Origin: an uncultured Solobacterium sp.
Lineage (GTDB): Bacteria > Bacillota_I > Bacilli_A > Erysipelotrichales > Erysipelotrichaceae
Length of the DNA stretch: 17,936 bases
Direction of reading: 5' to 3'
Assembly (NCBI GenBank): GCA_927911475.1
Contig: CAKMPP010000146.1
Span: 1 to 17,936, forward strand
Position numbers and translations under genes: made by a program. This document shows, piece after piece, positions 17,519-17,936 of this stretch (position 1 is the first letter of the stretch; every line of letters begins with the position of its first letter). The notes beneath the pieces were generated by a model that did no database searches, had not been told where the DNA came from, and saw only the letters and a program-made list of their open reading frames with translations.

Positions 17519-17936
17519 TTATTCTAAAAATTTATCTTTGATATAGGCTTGCAGACCTTCATCAATACCATATTCTTTCAAGAAGAATTCTTCATAGCTA
17601 GAGTATTTATCTAATATACCATCAAGCATTTCCCTGCCCATCTGTTCATCTACACCTGCTTCCATCATGATGATTCGTTTAAGTGTCGGTTCCTTCTTGA
17701 TTGCGCATTGATTTTTTTCTAGTGCCTTTTCAATACGTTCATAATAAGCCTGATTAGATAATAGATAGTCCTCCATAATATCTTCGATAGATACACCTAG
17801 TAATAAATACATAAGAGCTGCGATAGCACCTGTTCTATCCTTCCCAGTAGCACAATGAAATAGTATTGGAAATTCTATATTCTGTTTCATCATTTCATGA
17901 TAAACATGAAACCTTCATTCCTAAACATCATATCCC
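17519..17936 (-). CDS. Tyrosine phosphatase family protein, C-terminal part (cut by window edge, frameshifted)
   Basis: The P-loop HCATGKDRTGAIAALMYLLLG, with the Cys-x5-Arg catalytic motif, marks a protein tyrosine/serine phosphatase of the type found in many Bacillota (PF13350 family). The C-terminal helical part (DYLLSNQAYYERIEKAL and a closing ..YGIDEGLQAYIKDKFLE) fits that family. The open frame begins at 17893, but it is not the true start: sequence before it reads NEGFMF in another frame, and adding one base to AAA 17902-17904 joins this to YHEMMKQNIEFPILFHC. The N-terminal half lies outside the window. It ends 85 bases before the yhfY start and seems to be a separate unit, although it runs in the same direction. 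Confidence 0.82.

Noticed and set aside
1..17936. CRISPR arrays, tRNA or rRNA genes, insertion sequences, integrases
   Set aside because: I looked for tandem repeat-spacer patterns, cloverleaf ends and transposase-like proteins and saw none.

Overview
The window reads as a low-GC Bacillota chromosome, possibly Erysipelotrichia- or Clostridia-like. The evidence is the AT-rich composition, strong AGGAGG-type ribosome binding sites, a bacterial V-type (A/V) ATPase operon and the protein family types. Every gene I can support lies on the minus strand, so transcription runs from high to low coordinates. I see no rRNA, tRNA, CRISPR array, IS element or integrase, and no gene-free stretch longer than about 150 bases.

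Layout, in the direction of transcription. (1) 17936-17519: C-terminal part of a tyrosine phosphatase (HCxxGKDRTG motif) cut by the window edge. (2) 17505-10877: a complete seven-gene cluster matching the poorly understood E. coli yhf operon, in the order yhfY (PRD domain), yhfU (DUF2620), yhfT (membrane protein), php (phosphotriesterase homology protein), yhfS (PLP aminotransferase-like), yhfX (alanine-racemase-like PLP protein), yhfW (phosphopentomutase-like). It has a likely promoter in front, a hairpin between php and yhfS, and a terminator-like hairpin at the end. (3) 10854-8136: an AEC-family permease, an ADP-ribosylglycohydrolase and an RlaP-type nucleotidyltransferase. (4) 8016-6738: a compact operon of an XRE repressor, a four-helix membrane protein and a low-molecular-weight protein tyrosine phosphatase, with a near-consensus promoter, operator-like repeats and a clear terminator. 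(5) 6612-1: a V-type ATPase operon in the order G/H, C, I, K, F, E, A, B, with B running off the left edge.

The main caution is that ten genes from well-conserved families are broken by single-base indels, about 15 in all. Most sit in short A/T homopolymers, and correcting each one restores a protein of the family's normal length. This looks like uncorrected long-read sequencing error rather than gene decay. I therefore annotate each of these loci as one gene and give the place of each break; lengths marked 'restored' assume the fix.

The most interesting biology is the yhf cluster. It combines a putative transporter, two PLP enzymes, a metal hydrolase and a metal-dependent mutase, so it looks like an uptake and breakdown pathway for a still unidentified compound, here next to an AEC carrier. 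The ADP-ribosylglycohydrolase/RlaP pair and the small XRE/membrane protein/phosphatase operon are also worth attention.
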